Source of the DNA: Dokdonella sp.
Lineage (GTDB): Bacteria; Pseudomonadota; Gammaproteobacteria; Xanthomonadales; Rhodanobacteraceae
Direction of reading: 5' to 3'
Length of the DNA: 64,000 nucleotides
Assembly (NCBI RefSeq): GCF_019634845.1
Contig: NZ_JAHCAQ010000012.1
Location: 55,830 to 119,829 of the forward strand
Shown here: positions 10,155 to 20,264 of the stretch, piece after piece
Position numbering within the stretch: position 1 is the first letter of the stretch
Layout: the number at the start of each line of letters is the position of its first letter
Made by a program: the position numbers and the translations under genes
The notes under the pieces: model-generated
What the model was told of the DNA's origin: nothing
Databases searched by the model: none
Seen by the model: the letters and a program-made list of their open reading frames with translations, nothing else

Positions 10155-11687
10155 TCAGAACTCGAACTTGATGCCCTGTGCGAGCGGCAGCGCGTCCGAA
10201 TAGTTGATCGTGTTGGTCTGGCGGCGCATGTAGGCCTGCCATGCCGTCGAACCCGATTCGCGGCCGCCGCCGGTTTCCTTTTCGCCACCGAAGGCGCCAC
10301 CGATCTCGGCGCCCGAGGTGCCGATGTTGACGTTGGCGATGCCGCAATCCGAGCCGCCGGCGGCGAGGAAGGCCTCGGCTGCCTTGAGGTTCTGCGTGAA
10401 GATCGCCGAGGACAGGCCCTGCGGTACGTCGTTCTGCATCGCGATCGCCTCGTCCAGCGTCTTGAACTTGAGCACGTACAGGATCGGCGCGAAGGTTTCG
10501 GTCTGCACCACCTCGTCGGCGTTATCGAGGCCGGTCACGATGGTCGGCAGCACGAAATTGCCCTTGCCTTCGATGGCCGCACCGCCGCTGGCGATCCGGC
10601 CGCCGCTGGCCTTGGCCTTCTCGATGGCGCCCAGATAGGCCGCCACCGCGTCGCGGCTGTTGAGCGGGCCCATGAGGTTGTCGGGGTTGGTCGGATCGCC
10701 GATCTTCTTCTCGATCTGCTTGTAGGCGGCGACCAGCTTCGACAGCACCTCGTCGTGGATCGATTCGTGCACGATGAGGCGGCGCGTGGTCGTGCAGCGC
10801 TGGCCGGCAGTGCCGACGGCGCCGAACGCGATCGCCGGAATCGCCAGCTTCAGGTCGGCGCTGGCATCGACGATGATCGCGTTGTTGCCGCCCAGTTCGA
10901 GCAGGCTGCGGCCCATGCGGCGCGCCACGCGCTCGCCGACCAGGCGTCCGACCTTGGTCGAGCCGGTGAAGCTCACCAGCGCGATGCGGCGATCGTCGAC
11001 GAAGTTCTGCGCCAGCTCGGTGCCGGCGTCGTTGAACAGGAAGAACAGATCGGGGAAACCGCCGGCCTTGAGCGCGTCATTGCAGATGCGCAGTGCGGCC
11101 ACGGCCGACAGCGGCACCTTCGGCGACGGCTTCCAGATCGAGATGTCGCCGCAGATCGCGGCGATGAAGCTGTTCCACGCCCACACCGCGACCGGGAAGT
11201 TGAAGGCCGAGATGATGCCGACCAGGCCGAGCGGATGCCATTGCTCGTACATGCGGTGGCCGGGGCGCTCGGAGTGCATGGTCAGGCCGTAGAGCTGGCG
11301 CGACAGACCGACGGCGAAGTCGCCGATGTCGATCATTTCCTGCACTTCGCCGTCGCCTTCGGGCTTGGACTTGCCCATTTCCAGGGCAACCAGCGAACCG
11401 AGCGCGTCCTTGTGGCGACGCAGCGCGTCGGCACACAGGCGGATTGCCTCGCCGCGGCGCGGCGCCGGCGTGGTGCGCCAGGTCACGAACGCTTCCTGGG
11501 CGCGGCGCAGGATCGTGTCGTAATCGCTCTGGCTCGAGGCATGGACGCGCGCGATCACCTCGTTGGTGGTCGGGTTGACCGGCTGCAGCAGGCCGGCGTC
11601 AGTGGTCGTGGACCACTGGCCGTGGCCGAGGTAGGTGCCGGAATTGTCCTGGGACAGGCCGAGGGCTTTGAGGATCTGGGCGGGCAT
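10155..11687 (-). CDS. amaB: ALDH7-type aldehyde dehydrogenase (piperideine-6-carboxylate / aminoadipate semialdehyde dehydrogenase)
   Basis: 510 residues. Family ALDH7 oxidises alpha-aminoadipate semialdehyde (in equilibrium with piperideine-6-carboxylate) to aminoadipate in lysine breakdown, and can also detoxify aldehydes. Seen here: the active-site SFTGSTKVGRLVGERVA, ELGGNN with the general-base Glu, the nucleophile in GTAGQRCTTTRR, and the C-terminal ALDH7 signature RRQTNTINYSDALPLAQGIKFEF. The ATG at 11687 has GGAG six bases upstream (TGGAGTCGTC). A TACAAT box (11740-11745, minus) lies 52 bases upstream. No other lysine-degradation gene is adjacent, so the physiological substrate is inferred. 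Confidence 0.9.
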   Translation of the reverse strand: MPAQILKALGLSQDNSGTYLGHGQWSTTTDAGLLQPVNPTTNEVIARVHASSQSDYDTILRRAQEAFVTWRTTPAPRRGEAIRLCADALRRHKDALGSLVALEMGKSKPEGDGEVQEMIDIGDFAVGLSRQLYGLTMHSERPGHRMYEQWHPLGLVGIISAFNFPVAVWAWNSFIAAICGDISIWKPSPKVPLSAVAALRICNDALKAGGFPDLFFLFNDAGTELAQNFVDDRRIALVSFTGSTKVGRLVGERVARRMGRSLLELGGNNAIIVDASADLKLAIPAIAFGAVGTAGQRCTTTRRLIVHESIHDEVLSKLVAAYKQIEKKIGDPTNPDNLMGPLNSRDAVAAYLGAIEKAKASGGRIASGGAAIEGKGNFVLPTIVTGLDNADEVVQTETFAPILYVLKFKTLDEAIAMQNDVPQGLSSAIFTQNLKAAEAFLAAGGSDCGIANVNIGTSGAEIGGAFGGEKETGGGRESGSTAWQAYMRRQTNTINYSDALPLAQGIKFEF

Positions 11688-11739
11688 GACGACTCCACGA
11701 GTGGGCAGGGGGCGCGCAGCACGGCGCCGAAAACCGCCG

Positions 11740-11745
11740 ATTGTA
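11740..11745 (-). promoter_or_regulatory. -10 element for the ALDH7 gene
   Basis: Reads TACAAT on the minus strand, 52 bases upstream of the ATG; no clear -35. Confidence 0.4.
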
Positions 11746-12020
11746 GCAGGCGCGCGGGACCGGCCTGCAGTTGGGGGCGCGGTGCGCAGTTGCAATCACG
11801 CGACTGCGCCGGCCGCTGCGCGTGGTGTCGGCGTGGCCGGCGGCACGCCGCGATGCCGTGGCTTGCAATGCCCCCGGCACGCGCCACGCCGGCAGCGCCG
11901 CGGGCGCGGCGCGTCCCGCCACCAGCGGGTGCTTTGCGCACCGCCGCCGCGGCGTGCCCGCAGCCCGTGCGATGCCGCCATTGCGGGATTGCTCGCAGTA
12001 TCCCTAGACTTCCCGATTCC
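11746..12020. other. Intergenic stretch before tRNA-Arg, no gene seen
   Basis: The divergent region between the ALDH7 gene and the tRNA. Several frames are open by GC bias but none looks like protein. It must carry the tRNA promoter; I could not identify a convincing hexamer pair. Confidence 0.4.
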
Positions 12021-12097
12021 GGCCCCGTAGCTCAGCTGGATAGAGCGCGCCCCTCCTAAGGGCGAGGTCACAGGTTCGAATCCTGTCGGGGTCGCCA
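12021..12097 (+). tRNA. tRNA-Arg (anticodon CCU)
   Basis: A complete cloverleaf. Acceptor GGCCCCG pairs with CGGGGTC with one G-U pair; the D arm is GCTC...GAGC; the anticodon stem CGCCC/GGGCG holds the loop CTCCTAA, giving anticodon CCU (reads AGG); the T arm is ACAGG-TTCGAAT-CCTGT. The discriminator base is G and CCA is encoded at 12095-12097. tRNA-Arg(CCU) genes are frequent integration sites, but no integrase or direct repeat of the 3' end follows. Confidence 0.97.
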
Positions 12098-12140
12098 TTT
12101 CCCGCCGCCGTGTGCGGCACCGGTCGGCGCGGGCGCTGCG

Positions 12141-12923
12141 ATGCTCCATGGTCAGAAAATCGTCGTCGTCATGCCGGCCTATCACGCCGAAAAGACGCTG
12201 GCCGAGTGCCACGCGGCGATTCCGCACGACATCGTCGACGAGGTGCTGCTGGTCGATGACGCCAGTGACGACGCCACCCTCGAGGTGGCGCGTCAGCTCG
12301 GCATCCGCAGCCATCGCCATCGCGTCAACCGCGGCTACGGCGGCAACCAGAAGACCTGCTACCGGCTCGCGCTCGACGCCGGCGCCGACATCGTCGTCAT
12401 GCTGCACCCGGACTACCAGTACGAGCCGCGCCTCATCACGGCGATGGCGGCGATGATCGCCTCGGGCGTCTACGACGTCGTGTTCGGCTCGCGCATCCTC
12501 GGCAATACCGCGATCGCGGGCGGCATGCCGCGCTACAAATACGTGTTCAACCGCATGCTGACCGCGTTCGAGAACCTCGTGATCGGCGCCAAGCTGTCGG
12601 AGTTCCACTCCGGCTACCGTGCGTTTTCCAGGCGCGTGCTGGAGTCGCTGCCGCTGGCGGTCAACTCCGACGATTTCGTGTTCGACAACCAGATGCTCGT
12701 GCAGGCCCACGCGTTCGGCCAGCGCATCGGCGAGATTTCGTGCCCGACGCGCTATTTTCCCGAGGCCAGCGAGATCAACTTCCGGCGCTCGGTGGTTTAC
12801 GGACTCGGCGTCGTGCGCACCGCGCTGAGCTATCGCCTGTGGAAGTGGGGCCTGCACCGCTCGCGCCTGTTCTCGACCGATCCGGGCGACCGGCTCGATG
12901 CCCGACCCGTCGATGCGCAGTGA
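12141..12923 (+). CDS. Family 2 glycosyltransferase
   Basis: 260 residues. A GT-A fold begins at once ([16 protein letters not shown]), with the nucleotide-binding Asp pair in [11 protein letters not shown] and the metal/acceptor region in [12 protein letters not shown]. No transmembrane helices flank it, unlike bactoprenol glucosyltransferases. The family transfers a sugar from a nucleotide or polyprenyl donor to lipid or glycan acceptors. The last 26 bases overlap the next gene, an integral membrane glycosyltransferase, so the two probably work in one surface-glycan pathway: this one could supply a polyprenyl-phosphate sugar that the next protein uses. Acceptor and sugar are unknown. Confidence 0.85.
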   Translation: MLHGQKIVVVMPAYHAEKTLAECHAAIPHDIVDEVLLVDDASDDATLEVARQLGIRSHRHRVNRGYGGNQKTCYRLALDAGADIVVMLHPDYQYEPRLITAMAAMIASGVYDVVFGSRILGNTAIAGGMPRYKYVFNRMLTAFENLVIGAKLSEFHSGYRAFSRRVLESLPLAVNSDDFVFDNQMLVQAHAFGQRIGEISCPTRYFPEASEINFRRSVVYGLGVVRTALSYRLWKWGLHRSRLFSTDPGDRLDARPVDAQ

Positions 12924-14580
12924 CGCCCAGCGCCAGGCGCCGCGCGCAGGCTGGCCATGGTGGCTGCTGGCGGCGGTGGCGCTGCTCGCGGGCAGCTTCC
13001 TGCGCGGATGGCAACTGCGTTCGCAGATGCTCATGGACGACGAGTGGCATGCGGTGCGCAAGCTCATCGGCGCCGACATGGAAAACATCGCCGACCATTT
13101 CGGCGTGGCCGACTACTCGATCCCGCTCACGTTGTACTACCGCTGGCTGTACGACCACGCCGCGCTCAGCGAATGGGCCATGCACCTGCCGCTGTTGACG
13201 TGCGGCATCGCCTTGCTCGTGCTCGCGCCGTGGCTGCTGCGGACAACGCTGTCGCTGCCCGAGCGCGCCAGCTGGCTCGGCCTGCTCGCCGCCTCACCGC
13301 TGCTGATCTATTTCAGCCGCACGGCACGCCCGTACGCATTGCTCGCGCTGTGCGGCGTGATCGCCTTCGTGGCGCTGCAGCGCTGGTATCGCGCGGGCGG
13401 ACGCAGCCTGGGCTGGGCCGCCACCTATCTGATCGCCACCTGCGTGGCCGGCTGGGCACACCTGCTCTCACTCGTGTTCACGCTGTGGCCGCTGGCCTGC
13501 GCCGGCCTGCTCGCAGCGGCCGGTTGCCTGCGTGCGCCGCAGCGCAGTCAGTCGCGCGCGCTGCTTGGGCGCGTGTTGGCGCTGGGCGCCTCGATCGGCG
13601 GCGTGCTGCTCGTGCTGCTGTTGCCGCCGCTGCTCAACGATTGGGCCGCGCTGGCCGGCAAGGCGGCCACCGATCGCGTGACCTGGCACAGCCTCTATCG
13701 CACCGTGCTGATGGATTACGGCATCGTCGATGCGAGCCTGCTGGTCGTGATGCTGGCGCTGACCGTGGCCGGCGCCGGCTGCCTGTGGCGGCGCGAGCGT
13801 TTCCTGACCGGCAGCGTCGCCAGTGCCTGCGTGGTCGGCCTTGCCGTCATCGCGCTGGCGCAACCGGCGTGGATCCAGCATCCGGCCGTGCTCGCGCGCT
13901 ATTGCGCACCGGTGTTGCCGTTCCTGCTGCTGTTCGCTGCCTGCGGACTCGTCGCCGCGCTGGCGCGCGTGCGCGCACCGGCGCTGACGGCGCTCGGTGT
14001 CGCTGCGGTGCTTGCGCTGCTCGTCGTGCGCGGGCCGCTGCCGAGCTGGTACTACGACCCCAACCAGTTCATGGGGCATGCGCTGTTCCAGTTCGACTAC
14101 GACGCGCGTGACAACCCCTACGTGACGCAGTTCGAACTGGGGCCGGTGTCGGCGTTCTATCGCGAGCTCGCGCAGCGGCCAGCGCGCAGCGTGACGCTGA
14201 TCGAGACGCCGGCGCACATGCATTCGAACTACGTACCCGATCCGTGGTTGCAGCAGATCCACCACCAGAACGTCAAATACGCGCTCGCCTCGCCGGTGTG
14301 CGGCGAAGGCGACTGGGACGAGTACCCGTACACGGCCACCGGTGCGCACTTCACGCGCGTGGCGCGGCTCGGCGACATCGTCGATGGGGCGAACTGGGGC
14401 GCGGACTACCTCGTCATGCGCATGCGGCCGTGGACGCTGCCGTATGGCGACAAGTTTCCGTTTCCGGTGCCGTGGCCCGACATGACGGCCTGCGTGGCGG
14501 CCGTCCAGGCCCGACTCGGCGCAGCGGTGTTTCGCGACGAGCAGATCACGGTGTTCGCGCTCAAGCGCGACGCGCGCTGA
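12898..14580 (+). CDS. Integral membrane GT-C (GT39/ArnT-like) glycosyltransferase
   Basis: About 560 residues with ten or so hydrophobic helices across residues 18-390, then a C-terminal soluble domain of about 150 residues. After the first helix the exported loop has [14 protein letters not shown]; the acidic DDE in this position is the catalytic signature of GT-C enzymes that use polyprenyl-phosphate sugars. [11 protein letters not shown] is also typical of this family. The alternative start at 12913 would remove five residues. The gene overlaps the upstream GT2 gene, and a two-gene operon is likely. Substrate unknown. Confidence 0.8.
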   Translation: MPDPSMRSDAQRQAPRAGWPWWLLAAVALLAGSFLRGWQLRSQMLMDDEWHAVRKLIGADMENIADHFGVADYSIPLTLYYRWLYDHAALSEWAMHLPLLTCGIALLVLAPWLLRTTLSLPERASWLGLLAASPLLIYFSRTARPYALLALCGVIAFVALQRWYRAGGRSLGWAATYLIATCVAGWAHLLSLVFTLWPLACAGLLAAAGCLRAPQRSQSRALLGRVLALGASIGGVLLVLLLPPLLNDWAALAGKAATDRVTWHSLYRTVLMDYGIVDASLLVVMLALTVAGAGCLWRRERFLTGSVASACVVGLAVIALAQPAWIQHPAVLARYCAPVLPFLLLFAACGLVAALARVRAPALTALGVAAVLALLVVRGPLPSWYYDPNQFMGHALFQFDYDARDNPYVTQFELGPVSAFYRELAQRPARSVTLIETPAHMHSNYVPDPWLQQIHHQNVKYALASPVCGEGDWDEYPYTATGAHFTRVARLGDIVDGANWGADYLVMRMRPWTLPYGDKFPFPVPWPDMTACVAAVQARLGAAVFRDEQITVFALKRDAR

Positions 14581-16056
14581 TCAGTCGGCGGCTGGCGCGG
14601 CGATCGGCGTGAACGGCACCGCCGGCCGCGCCGGCAGGGCCGCGCTCCAGCGCGCGAGCTTGGCCTCGATGCTCGGCGTGGTGGCGATCTGCGGTTCGGA
14701 ATGCTCGACCGTGCCATCGGCATCCGGCTCGGCGTTCTCGCGCGCCTCGACCGAAGCCCGCGCCAGCTCGAATGCCGCGCTCGGCAACGTGGTGTGGTTG
14801 AACGCCTCGACCAGCAATGCCTTGCCGAAATAGGTGATGTCGGCATCGGCTCCGCAGCCGAACGAGGTGCGGTCGCTGCGCGCCGAGGTCATCACCAGCG
14901 TCGAGTCGTCGCGCAGCGCGTCGATGAAACCGCCCGAATAGCAGGCATTGACGATCACGACCTTCCAGCGCATCGCGGGCGTGGTCTTGAACGCATCGCT
15001 CAGGTCGGCCGGCGCGAGCTGGGCCAGCGGCAGCGGATCGAGGTCGACGAGCAGCTCGTGCTCGGGCGCGCCGTGGCTCGTGAGGTAGACCAGCACGATG
15101 TCCTGTGCCGGATCCATCACGCGGGCGATGGCCTGCAACGCGCGGTGCAGGCTGGTCCAGCTCGCCAGCGGCTGCGTCGTCACCGTGGCCGGGTTGTTGA
15201 CGAGCACGACCACATGGCCGGCGGCGTCGAAGCGCTGCTCGAACAGCCTGCGCGCATAGTCGACCTCGTTGCGGAACACGTCCTCGCTGCCGTCACCGGC
15301 GAACGCGACCACGTAGAGGTTGGTGCGGCCGGGCGTGCGCGGCGCGAGGCGGGCGAGTTCGGCATCGAGCAGCGGCCCCTGCGCGTAGATGGCCTGCTCG
15401 GCGTCGAAGTCGGCGCGCACCGGCGCGGCCGGTTCCGGCTCCTGCGGGTCGGCGTCGTCCGCCGCGGTCGCGGCGTCGCTGAGCTCGGCACGGTGGGCCG
15501 GCAGGGCGGTATCGACCAGCGCCGTCGACGGCAGCCACCACCACGCCGCGCCGGATACCGCAAAGCACACCAGGCTGGCCAGCAGGCTGCGCCCGAAGCG
15601 CTGCGGCATGAGCCAGTGCGCGATCACGAGCAGGACGAAAAACCACCAGAACTGTCCGACCAGTGCCAGCAGCAGCGCGAGCAGGCCGTGGTCATGCGCC
15701 TGCAGGAGGCCGGCCAGGTGGCGCAGCGGCCAGTGCACGAGCGCGGCCGCCGCAACCGTCGCCGCGAGCAGCGTGCTGGCGATGCCGGTGGCGAGTGCGC
15801 GGCGCTGCGCGAAGCGGGCAAGCAGCCAGCCCGCGATGTAGGTGAGCAGGCAGTCGCCGAGCACGGTCACCACGCCGTCTGCCTCGAAGCGCCACGGGCG
15901 CGCCGCATCGAGCGCGTCGATCACGAGCGAGCTGGCCAGGTAGGTGAGCACGAGGGCCACGAACAGCCCGGCGCCGGCTTGCAGGGCGTGGCCGCGCGGC
16001 GCGCGGAGCAGGGCGGCGCGCAGGCCGTCGAGGAGTGATCGCAACAGGTCGTTCAC
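14581..16056 (-). CDS. Membrane-anchored C13 (legumain/caspase-like) peptidase
   Basis: 491 residues. About five hydrophobic helices occupy residues 25-180. They are followed by an acidic linker and a C13 peptidase domain from about 245 to 420. The catalytic dyad is visible: His328 in VLVYLTSHGAPEHE and Cys372 in KVVIVNACYSGGF. NLYVVAFAGDGSEDVFRNEVDYARRLF matches the family start. Legumain-type bacterial peptidases are little studied; they belong to the caspase-haemoglobinase clan CD, which cleaves after Asn, Asp or Arg, and GPI-transamidase is a eukaryotic relative. It converges with the glycosyltransferase pair: the two stop codons abut at 14580/14581. A GATAAT box at 16110-16115 lies 53 bases upstream. 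Confidence 0.87.
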   Translation of the reverse strand: MNDLLRSLLDGLRAALLRAPRGHALQAGAGLFVALVLTYLASSLVIDALDAARPWRFEADGVVTVLGDCLLTYIAGWLLARFAQRRALATGIASTLLAATVAAAALVHWPLRHLAGLLQAHDHGLLALLLALVGQFWWFFVLLVIAHWLMPQRFGRSLLASLVCFAVSGAAWWWLPSTALVDTALPAHRAELSDAATAADDADPQEPEPAAPVRADFDAEQAIYAQGPLLDAELARLAPRTPGRTNLYVVAFAGDGSEDVFRNEVDYARRLFEQRFDAAGHVVVLVNNPATVTTQPLASWTSLHRALQAIARVMDPAQDIVLVYLTSHGAPEHELLVDLDPLPLAQLAPADLSDAFKTTPAMRWKVVIVNACYSGGFIDALRDDSTLVMTSARSDRTSFGCGADADITYFGKALLVEAFNHTTLPSAAFELARASVEARENAEPDADGTVEHSEPQIATTPSIEAKLARWSAALPARPAVPFTPIAAPAAD

Positions 16057-16109
16057 GCAGGATCCGGGCGGGGTGATGGCGCGGGCACCGGCCCGCGCGC
16101 GGGGCGGCG

Positions 16110-16115
16110 ATTATC
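16110..16115 (-). promoter_or_regulatory. -10-like element for the C13 peptidase gene
   Basis: Reads GATAAT on the minus strand, 53 bases before the start codon at 16056. It lies in the 141-bp gap after mtnC, so the peptidase gene can be transcribed separately from the methionine-salvage genes. Confidence 0.35.
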
Positions 16116-16197
16116 GCTGCTGGGCGCGGCGTTGGTCACTTTGCGCGTCGGCCTGCGGGCGCGTGCAGCGACTGCGCCGCGCCGCCGGCGGGTGGCT

Positions 16198-16884
16198 TCA
16201 TGCCGGCTCGATCGCGTCGAAGTCGGCCACGCAGGGATGGCGCCCGCCGGTGGGGCAGCGCGCGGGTGCGCGCGCGAGCAGCGTCGTCTGCAGGCCGGCC
16301 GTGTGCGCGGCGTCGAGTTCGGCCTCGACGTCCGACAGGAACAGGATCGCGCCGGGTGCGGCGTCGATCTCGGCGGCGATGCGCTGGTATGAGGCCGCTT
16401 CACGCTTGGGGCCGGTCCGGGTGTCGAAATAGCCGTCGAACAGCGCAGTGAGGTCACCGGCTTCGCTGTAGCGGAAGAACAGCCGCTGCGCCGGCACCGA
16501 GCCCGACGAGTAGACGTAGATCCGCTTGCCGGCCTCGCGCCAGGCACGCAGCCGCGCCGGCACTTCGGGGTACACGTGGGCGCGATACTCGCCCGCGGCA
16601 TAGCCGTCGGCCCAGATCATGCCCTGCAAGGCCTTGAGCGCGGTCGACTTGCGGTCGGCGTCGATCCATTCGATCAGCAGGTCGATGAGCTCTTGCCGCG
16701 AGGCCGCGATCTGCCCGGCCTCTTCGGCGGCAAGCTGCAGCCAGTGCTGCACCTCGGCGGTGTCGTCATGGGTCTCGATGAAGGCCGGCAGGCGTTCGCG
16801 TGCATACGGGAACAGCACGTCCTTGACGAAGTCGATCGAGCTGGTGGTGCCCTCGATGTCGGTGAGGATGGTGGTGATGGGCAT
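16198..16884 (-). CDS. mtnC: Acireductone synthase (enolase-phosphatase E1)
   Basis: 228 residues, a HAD-superfamily enzyme that enolises and dephosphorylates 2,3-diketo-5-methylthiopentyl-1-phosphate in the methionine salvage pathway. The nucleophile motif is LTDIEGTTSSIDFVKDVLFPYAR; the second HAD motif is IYVYSSGSVPAQRLFF; GDLTALFDGYFDTRTGPKREAASY and LFLSDVEAELDAA carry the Lys and final Asp motifs. Last gene of the mtnB-mtnD-bPH-mtnC run, 80 bases after the PH-domain gene. Confidence 0.95.
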   Translation of the reverse strand: MPITTILTDIEGTTSSIDFVKDVLFPYARERLPAFIETHDDTAEVQHWLQLAAEEAGQIAASRQELIDLLIEWIDADRKSTALKALQGMIWADGYAAGEYRAHVYPEVPARLRAWREAGKRIYVYSSGSVPAQRLFFRYSEAGDLTALFDGYFDTRTGPKREAASYQRIAAEIDAAPGAILFLSDVEAELDAAHTAGLQTTLLARAPARCPTGGRHPCVADFDAIEPA

Positions 16885-16964
16885 GGCGGCGAGACTCGCA
16901 ACTGGCGGTGGGATGTTGGATTTGGCGCTGGCCGAACAGGGCGCGTCGACCGCTGCCGCCGTCG

Positions 16965-17414
16965 TCAGGCGGTGTGGTCGGCGCCGCCGCGCAGGCGGGC
17001 CGCTTCGACATGATCGGCGTAGGCGCTCTCGATTGCACGCTTGACCGCCAGCGGGTCGTCGACGCGGCTGAACACCATGGCGGTTTCGCCGCGCCCGGTC
17101 AGCGCCACGTCGCCGTAGCCGAGCACGCGACCGAGGCTGGTCTGGCGCAGGTCGACGGTCTCGATCGAGGCCAGCCGCAGTTCGGTCGTGTTGCGACTGA
17201 CGATGCCGGACTTGCGCACCACGCGGCGGTCGGTCACGCCCTGCTCGATGGCGCGCAGGCGCAGCCATTCCCATACGGCGCCGATGAGGGCGATGCCGAG
17301 CGTGGGCACCGCCAGCAGCACGAACAGGGCCAGGCGCCAGTACGCGCTCCAGTGCAGCGCAAAGCGCGCCAGCACGGTCTCACCGGGGGCGAGCGACTCG
17401 TCGAGGTAGCTCAT
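16965..17414 (-). CDS. Bacterial PH-domain (bPH2, YdbS-like) membrane protein
   Basis: 149 residues. GETVLARFALHWSAYWRLALFVLLAVPTLGIALIGAVWEWLRL holds two close hydrophobic segments; after them comes a bPH2 domain (AIEQGVTDRRVVRKSGIVSRNTTELRLASIETVDLRQTSLGRVLGYGDVALTGRG). Such proteins sit in the inner membrane and have no known catalytic role. It overlaps mtnD by four bases (ATGA), so it is translated with the methionine-salvage genes although it has no known part in that pathway. Confidence 0.85.
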   Translation of the reverse strand: MSYLDESLAPGETVLARFALHWSAYWRLALFVLLAVPTLGIALIGAVWEWLRLRAIEQGVTDRRVVRKSGIVSRNTTELRLASIETVDLRQTSLGRVLGYGDVALTGRGETAMVFSRVDDPLAVKRAIESAYADHVEAARLRGGADHTA

Positions 17415-17983
17415 GTGCGTGCGCGCGCCGCCGAGGCGTGCGGCGTCATCAACGGGAAACGCGTGGCGATGTCATCGCCCGTGAACTGGGCGACCCAGCC
17501 GTCGGGATTGCTGAACAGGCGGATCGCGACGAAGTAGGGCGATTCGCTCATGTCGAACCAGTGGCGCGCACCGTCGGGCACGCTGATGAGATCGCCGGCC
17601 TCGCACAGCACTTCGTAGACGCGCGCGTCGACGTGCAGCGTGAACTGGCCGGCGCCGGCGACGAAGAAGCGCACCTCGTCCTCGCTGTGCCGATGCTCGC
17701 TGAGGAACTTGCGGCGCAACGCGGCGCGGTCGGGGTGGTCGGGTGCCAGGCTCACCACGTCGACGGCGCGATAACCCTGCTCGCGCATGAGGCGATCGAT
17801 GTCGCTGCGGTAGGCCGCGATGACCTCGTCCTGGCTGGCGCCGGGAGCCAGCGGGGCGTTGGCTTGCCAGCGTTCGAAGCGCACGCCGATCGCGGCCAGT
17901 TCGCGCGCGATGTCGGCGTGGTCGGCATGCGTGGCCAGCGGTTCGTCGCCGCGGGTCTCGTCGAAGATGCGCAATCGGCTCAT
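17411..17983 (-). CDS. mtnD: Acireductone dioxygenase
   Basis: 190 residues, a cupin that uses O2 to split acireductone into the keto-acid precursor of methionine and formate (Fe form), or into methylthiopropionate, CO and formate (Ni form). Metal ligands appear in [13 protein letters not shown] (His-His-Glu) and the later His of GARHWFDM. The start at 17983 overlaps the mtnB stop by four bases (ATGA), and the gene's stop overlaps the bPH gene in the same way. Confidence 0.96.
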   Translation of the reverse strand: MSRLRIFDETRGDEPLATHADHADIARELAAIGVRFERWQANAPLAPGASQDEVIAAYRSDIDRLMREQGYRAVDVVSLAPDHPDRAALRRKFLSEHRHSEDEVRFFVAGAGQFTLHVDARVYEVLCEAGDLISVPDGARHWFDMSESPYFVAIRLFSNPDGWVAQFTGDDIATRFPLMTPHASAARART

Positions 17984-18630
17984 CGCAGGGCTCCTCGCAG
18001 TTGGATCAGGTCGAGCTCGCATTCGAGCAGGAATTGCAGCGCATCCAAGTGGCGGCGTGCGGTCGGCATGTCCTTGCCCCACGTATAGATGCCGTGGCCG
18101 TCGATCAAGTAGCCGTGCAGCGGCCGCCCCGCGTCGAGCCAGGCGTCGACCGCGGCGACGAGTTCGCGCATGTCCTGGGTGTTGGCGAACACCGGCAGCG
18201 CAAGCACGTCCTCGTGCGTGCTGAAGCCGGTGATGGCCTTCTGCAGCTCCCAGCCTTGCAGGTTGATCACGCCGCGCGGCGCGAACAGGCGCGAGGCGAC
18301 CGACTGCGTGCGCGAATGGGTGTGCAGCACCGCGCCGACGTCGGCCCAGCGCCTATAGATCTGGGTGTGCAGGGCGGTCTCGGCCGATGGCCGCAGCAGC
18401 GGGTCGAGGGCGCGGCCGTCCAGGTCGACCGCCATGATGTCGGCGACCGTGAGCTGGCCCTTGTCGCGACCCGAGATCGTCACCGCGGCGTGGTCGGCAT
18501 CGAGCCGCATCGAGAAGTTGCTGCTGGTGGCCGGCGTCCAGCCGAGCGCGCCGAGCGCATGGCCGGCCGCCGCGATCTCGCGTGCGCAGGCCTCGAAGCG
18601 GGCGGGGTCGATGTGGGCTTGGCTGTTCAT
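17980..18630 (-). CDS. mtnB: Methylthioribulose-1-phosphate dehydratase
   Basis: 216 residues, class II aldolase/adducin fold, Zn-dependent. It dehydrates methylthioribulose-1-phosphate to the diketone used by MtnC. Seen: [25 protein letters not shown], and zinc ligands in [16 protein letters not shown] plus the later GHGIYTWG. I chose the ATG at 18630. A TACACT box lies about 28 bases upstream of it on the minus strand and may be the operon's -10. First gene of the salvage run. Confidence 0.95.
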   Translation of the reverse strand: MNSQAHIDPARFEACAREIAAAGHALGALGWTPATSSNFSMRLDADHAAVTISGRDKGQLTVADIMAVDLDGRALDPLLRPSAETALHTQIYRRWADVGAVLHTHSRTQSVASRLFAPRGVINLQGWELQKAITGFSTHEDVLALPVFANTQDMRELVAAVDAWLDAGRPLHGYLIDGHGIYTWGKDMPTARRHLDALQFLLECELDLIQLRGALR

Positions 18631-18767
18631 GCGCAAGGCAGGCCGTGATGGACGCATTAGTGTAGCCGAGCGCGTGCATGCGGCCGTGGCCAGCGCAGGC
18701 TGCGCGTCTCGGCATCTGCGACCGGCTGCTGCCACAATGCGCACTGTCCTGGCGGAGTCCGTGTCAC

Positions 18768-20264
18768 GTGCCTGAATCGACGCCGATCGTCCTGATCCTG
18801 CTTGGCGCCGCTGTCGGCTGCCTGCTTGGCGGCGCGCTGCTGGCGCTGTGGGTGCCGCGCTGGCGGCGTGCGGCGCATGCCGCCGGGCAGGCCAGTCGCG
18901 ACGCCGAGGTGGCCACGCTCGATGCCCAGCGCGAGGCCGCCCTGGCGCGCGCCGACGAGCTTGGTGCCCGCCTGCGGCGCGCCGAAAGCGACGCCGAAGC
19001 CGCGACGCAGCGCCTGCGCGAGGTCGGCGAGGCGGCCAGCGCGCAGCGCGCCGAGGCGGAACAGTTGGGCAGTCAGCTCGGCGAGGCGCGGCGCAGCCGC
19101 GACGAGGCGCAGGCGCGACTGCTCGAACTCACACGGGAGCATTCGGCGCTGCAGGCCGCCTCACGCGAACAGGCGCAGGCGGCCGCTGACCGGCTGGCGC
19201 TGCTCGACCAGGCCGAGCAGCGCCTGCGCGACTCGTTCCAGAACCTCGCCAACCAGATCCTCGACGCCAAGAGCGAGCGCCTGCGCGAGCAGAGCTCGCA
19301 GCAGCTCGGCGGCCTGCTCGAACCACTCAAGCTCCAGCTCAAGGAGTTCCGCGAGACGGTCAGCGCGACCTGGGCCAGCGACCAGCACGAACGCGGCGCA
19401 CTGAGCCAGCAGATCCGGGACCTGCACGCGCTCAACCAGCGCATGAGCCAGGACGCGGTCAACCTCACGCGTGCGCTCAAGGGCGACAGCCAGGCCCAGG
19501 GCGCCTGGGGCGAGCTCGTGCTCGAGCGCGTGCTCGAGGCATCGGGCCTGCAGGCCGGGCGCGAATACGACGTGCAGGCGAGCTATGCCGATGGCGAGGG
19601 CGGGCGCCAGCGGCCCGACGTCATCGTGCACCTGCCCGAGGACAAGGACATCGTCATCGACGCCAAGATGTCGTTGGTGGCCTACGAGCGTTTCGTCGCC
19701 GCCGTCGACGATGAGGCGCGCCGCCCCGCGCTGGCCGACCACGTGGCCTCGCTGCGGCGCCACATCGACGGCCTGTCGGCGCGCAACTACCGTGATCTCG
19801 ACGGTCTGCGCACGCTCGATTTCGTGCTGCTGTTCGTGCCGGTCGAGGCGGCCTTCATCGAGGCCGTGCGCGCCGATCCGGGCCTGTACGCGCATGCGCT
19901 GGGCAAGAACATATCGCTGGTCAGTCCGAGCACGCTGCTGGCCACGCTGCGCACGGTCGCGCACCTGTGGCGCATCGAGCGGCGCAACGCGCGTGCCGAC
20001 GAGATCGCGCGTCGGGCGGCGCTGCTGCATGACAATTTCGCGCTGCTCGTCGATGAACTCGTCGCGCTCGGTGAGCAGTTGGGCAAGGCGCAGCGCGCGC
20101 ATGCGGGCGTGCTGCGGCGCCTGACCGAAGGTGGCAAGGGCAGCGTGCTGTTGCAGGTGCAGAGCCTGGCCGAGATCGCGCCGGTCAAGAAGGCGCTGCC
20201 GGCGGGCCTGCTCGGCGCGGCCGACGCCGCCGCGGACGACGCCGCGCCGGGGCCGCCGGCCTGA
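18768..20264 (+). CDS. rmuC: DNA recombination protein RmuC
   Basis: 498 residues. The N-terminal membrane helix ([27 protein letters not shown]) is followed by a long Ala/Glu/Arg-rich coiled coil (about residues 35-190) and the RmuC nuclease-like domain ([58 protein letters not shown]). RmuC limits inversions at short inverted repeats and has a restriction-endonuclease-like fold with the DAKMS catalytic region. I chose the GTG at 18768 because GGAG lies ten bases upstream; the frame is open to 18678, but the extra residues would precede the membrane helix without purpose. Confidence 0.92.
   Translation: MPESTPIVLILLGAAVGCLLGGALLALWVPRWRRAAHAAGQASRDAEVATLDAQREAALARADELGARLRRAESDAEAATQRLREVGEAASAQRAEAEQLGSQLGEARRSRDEAQARLLELTREHSALQAASREQAQAAADRLALLDQAEQRLRDSFQNLANQILDAKSERLREQSSQQLGGLLEPLKLQLKEFRETVSATWASDQHERGALSQQIRDLHALNQRMSQDAVNLTRALKGDSQAQGAWGELVLERVLEASGLQAGREYDVQASYADGEGGRQRPDVIVHLPEDKDIVIDAKMSLVAYERFVAAVDDEARRPALADHVASLRRHIDGLSARNYRDLDGLRTLDFVLLFVPVEAAFIEAVRADPGLYAHALGKNISLVSPSTLLATLRTVAHLWRIERRNARADEIARRAALLHDNFALLVDELVALGEQLGKAQRAHAGVLRRLTEGGKGSVLLQVQSLAEIAPVKKALPAGLLGAADAAADDAAPGPPA

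Noticed and set aside
12021-12140. Integration site at tRNA-Arg(CCU)
   Set aside because: No integrase, no repeat of the tRNA 3' end and only ordinary genes follow.
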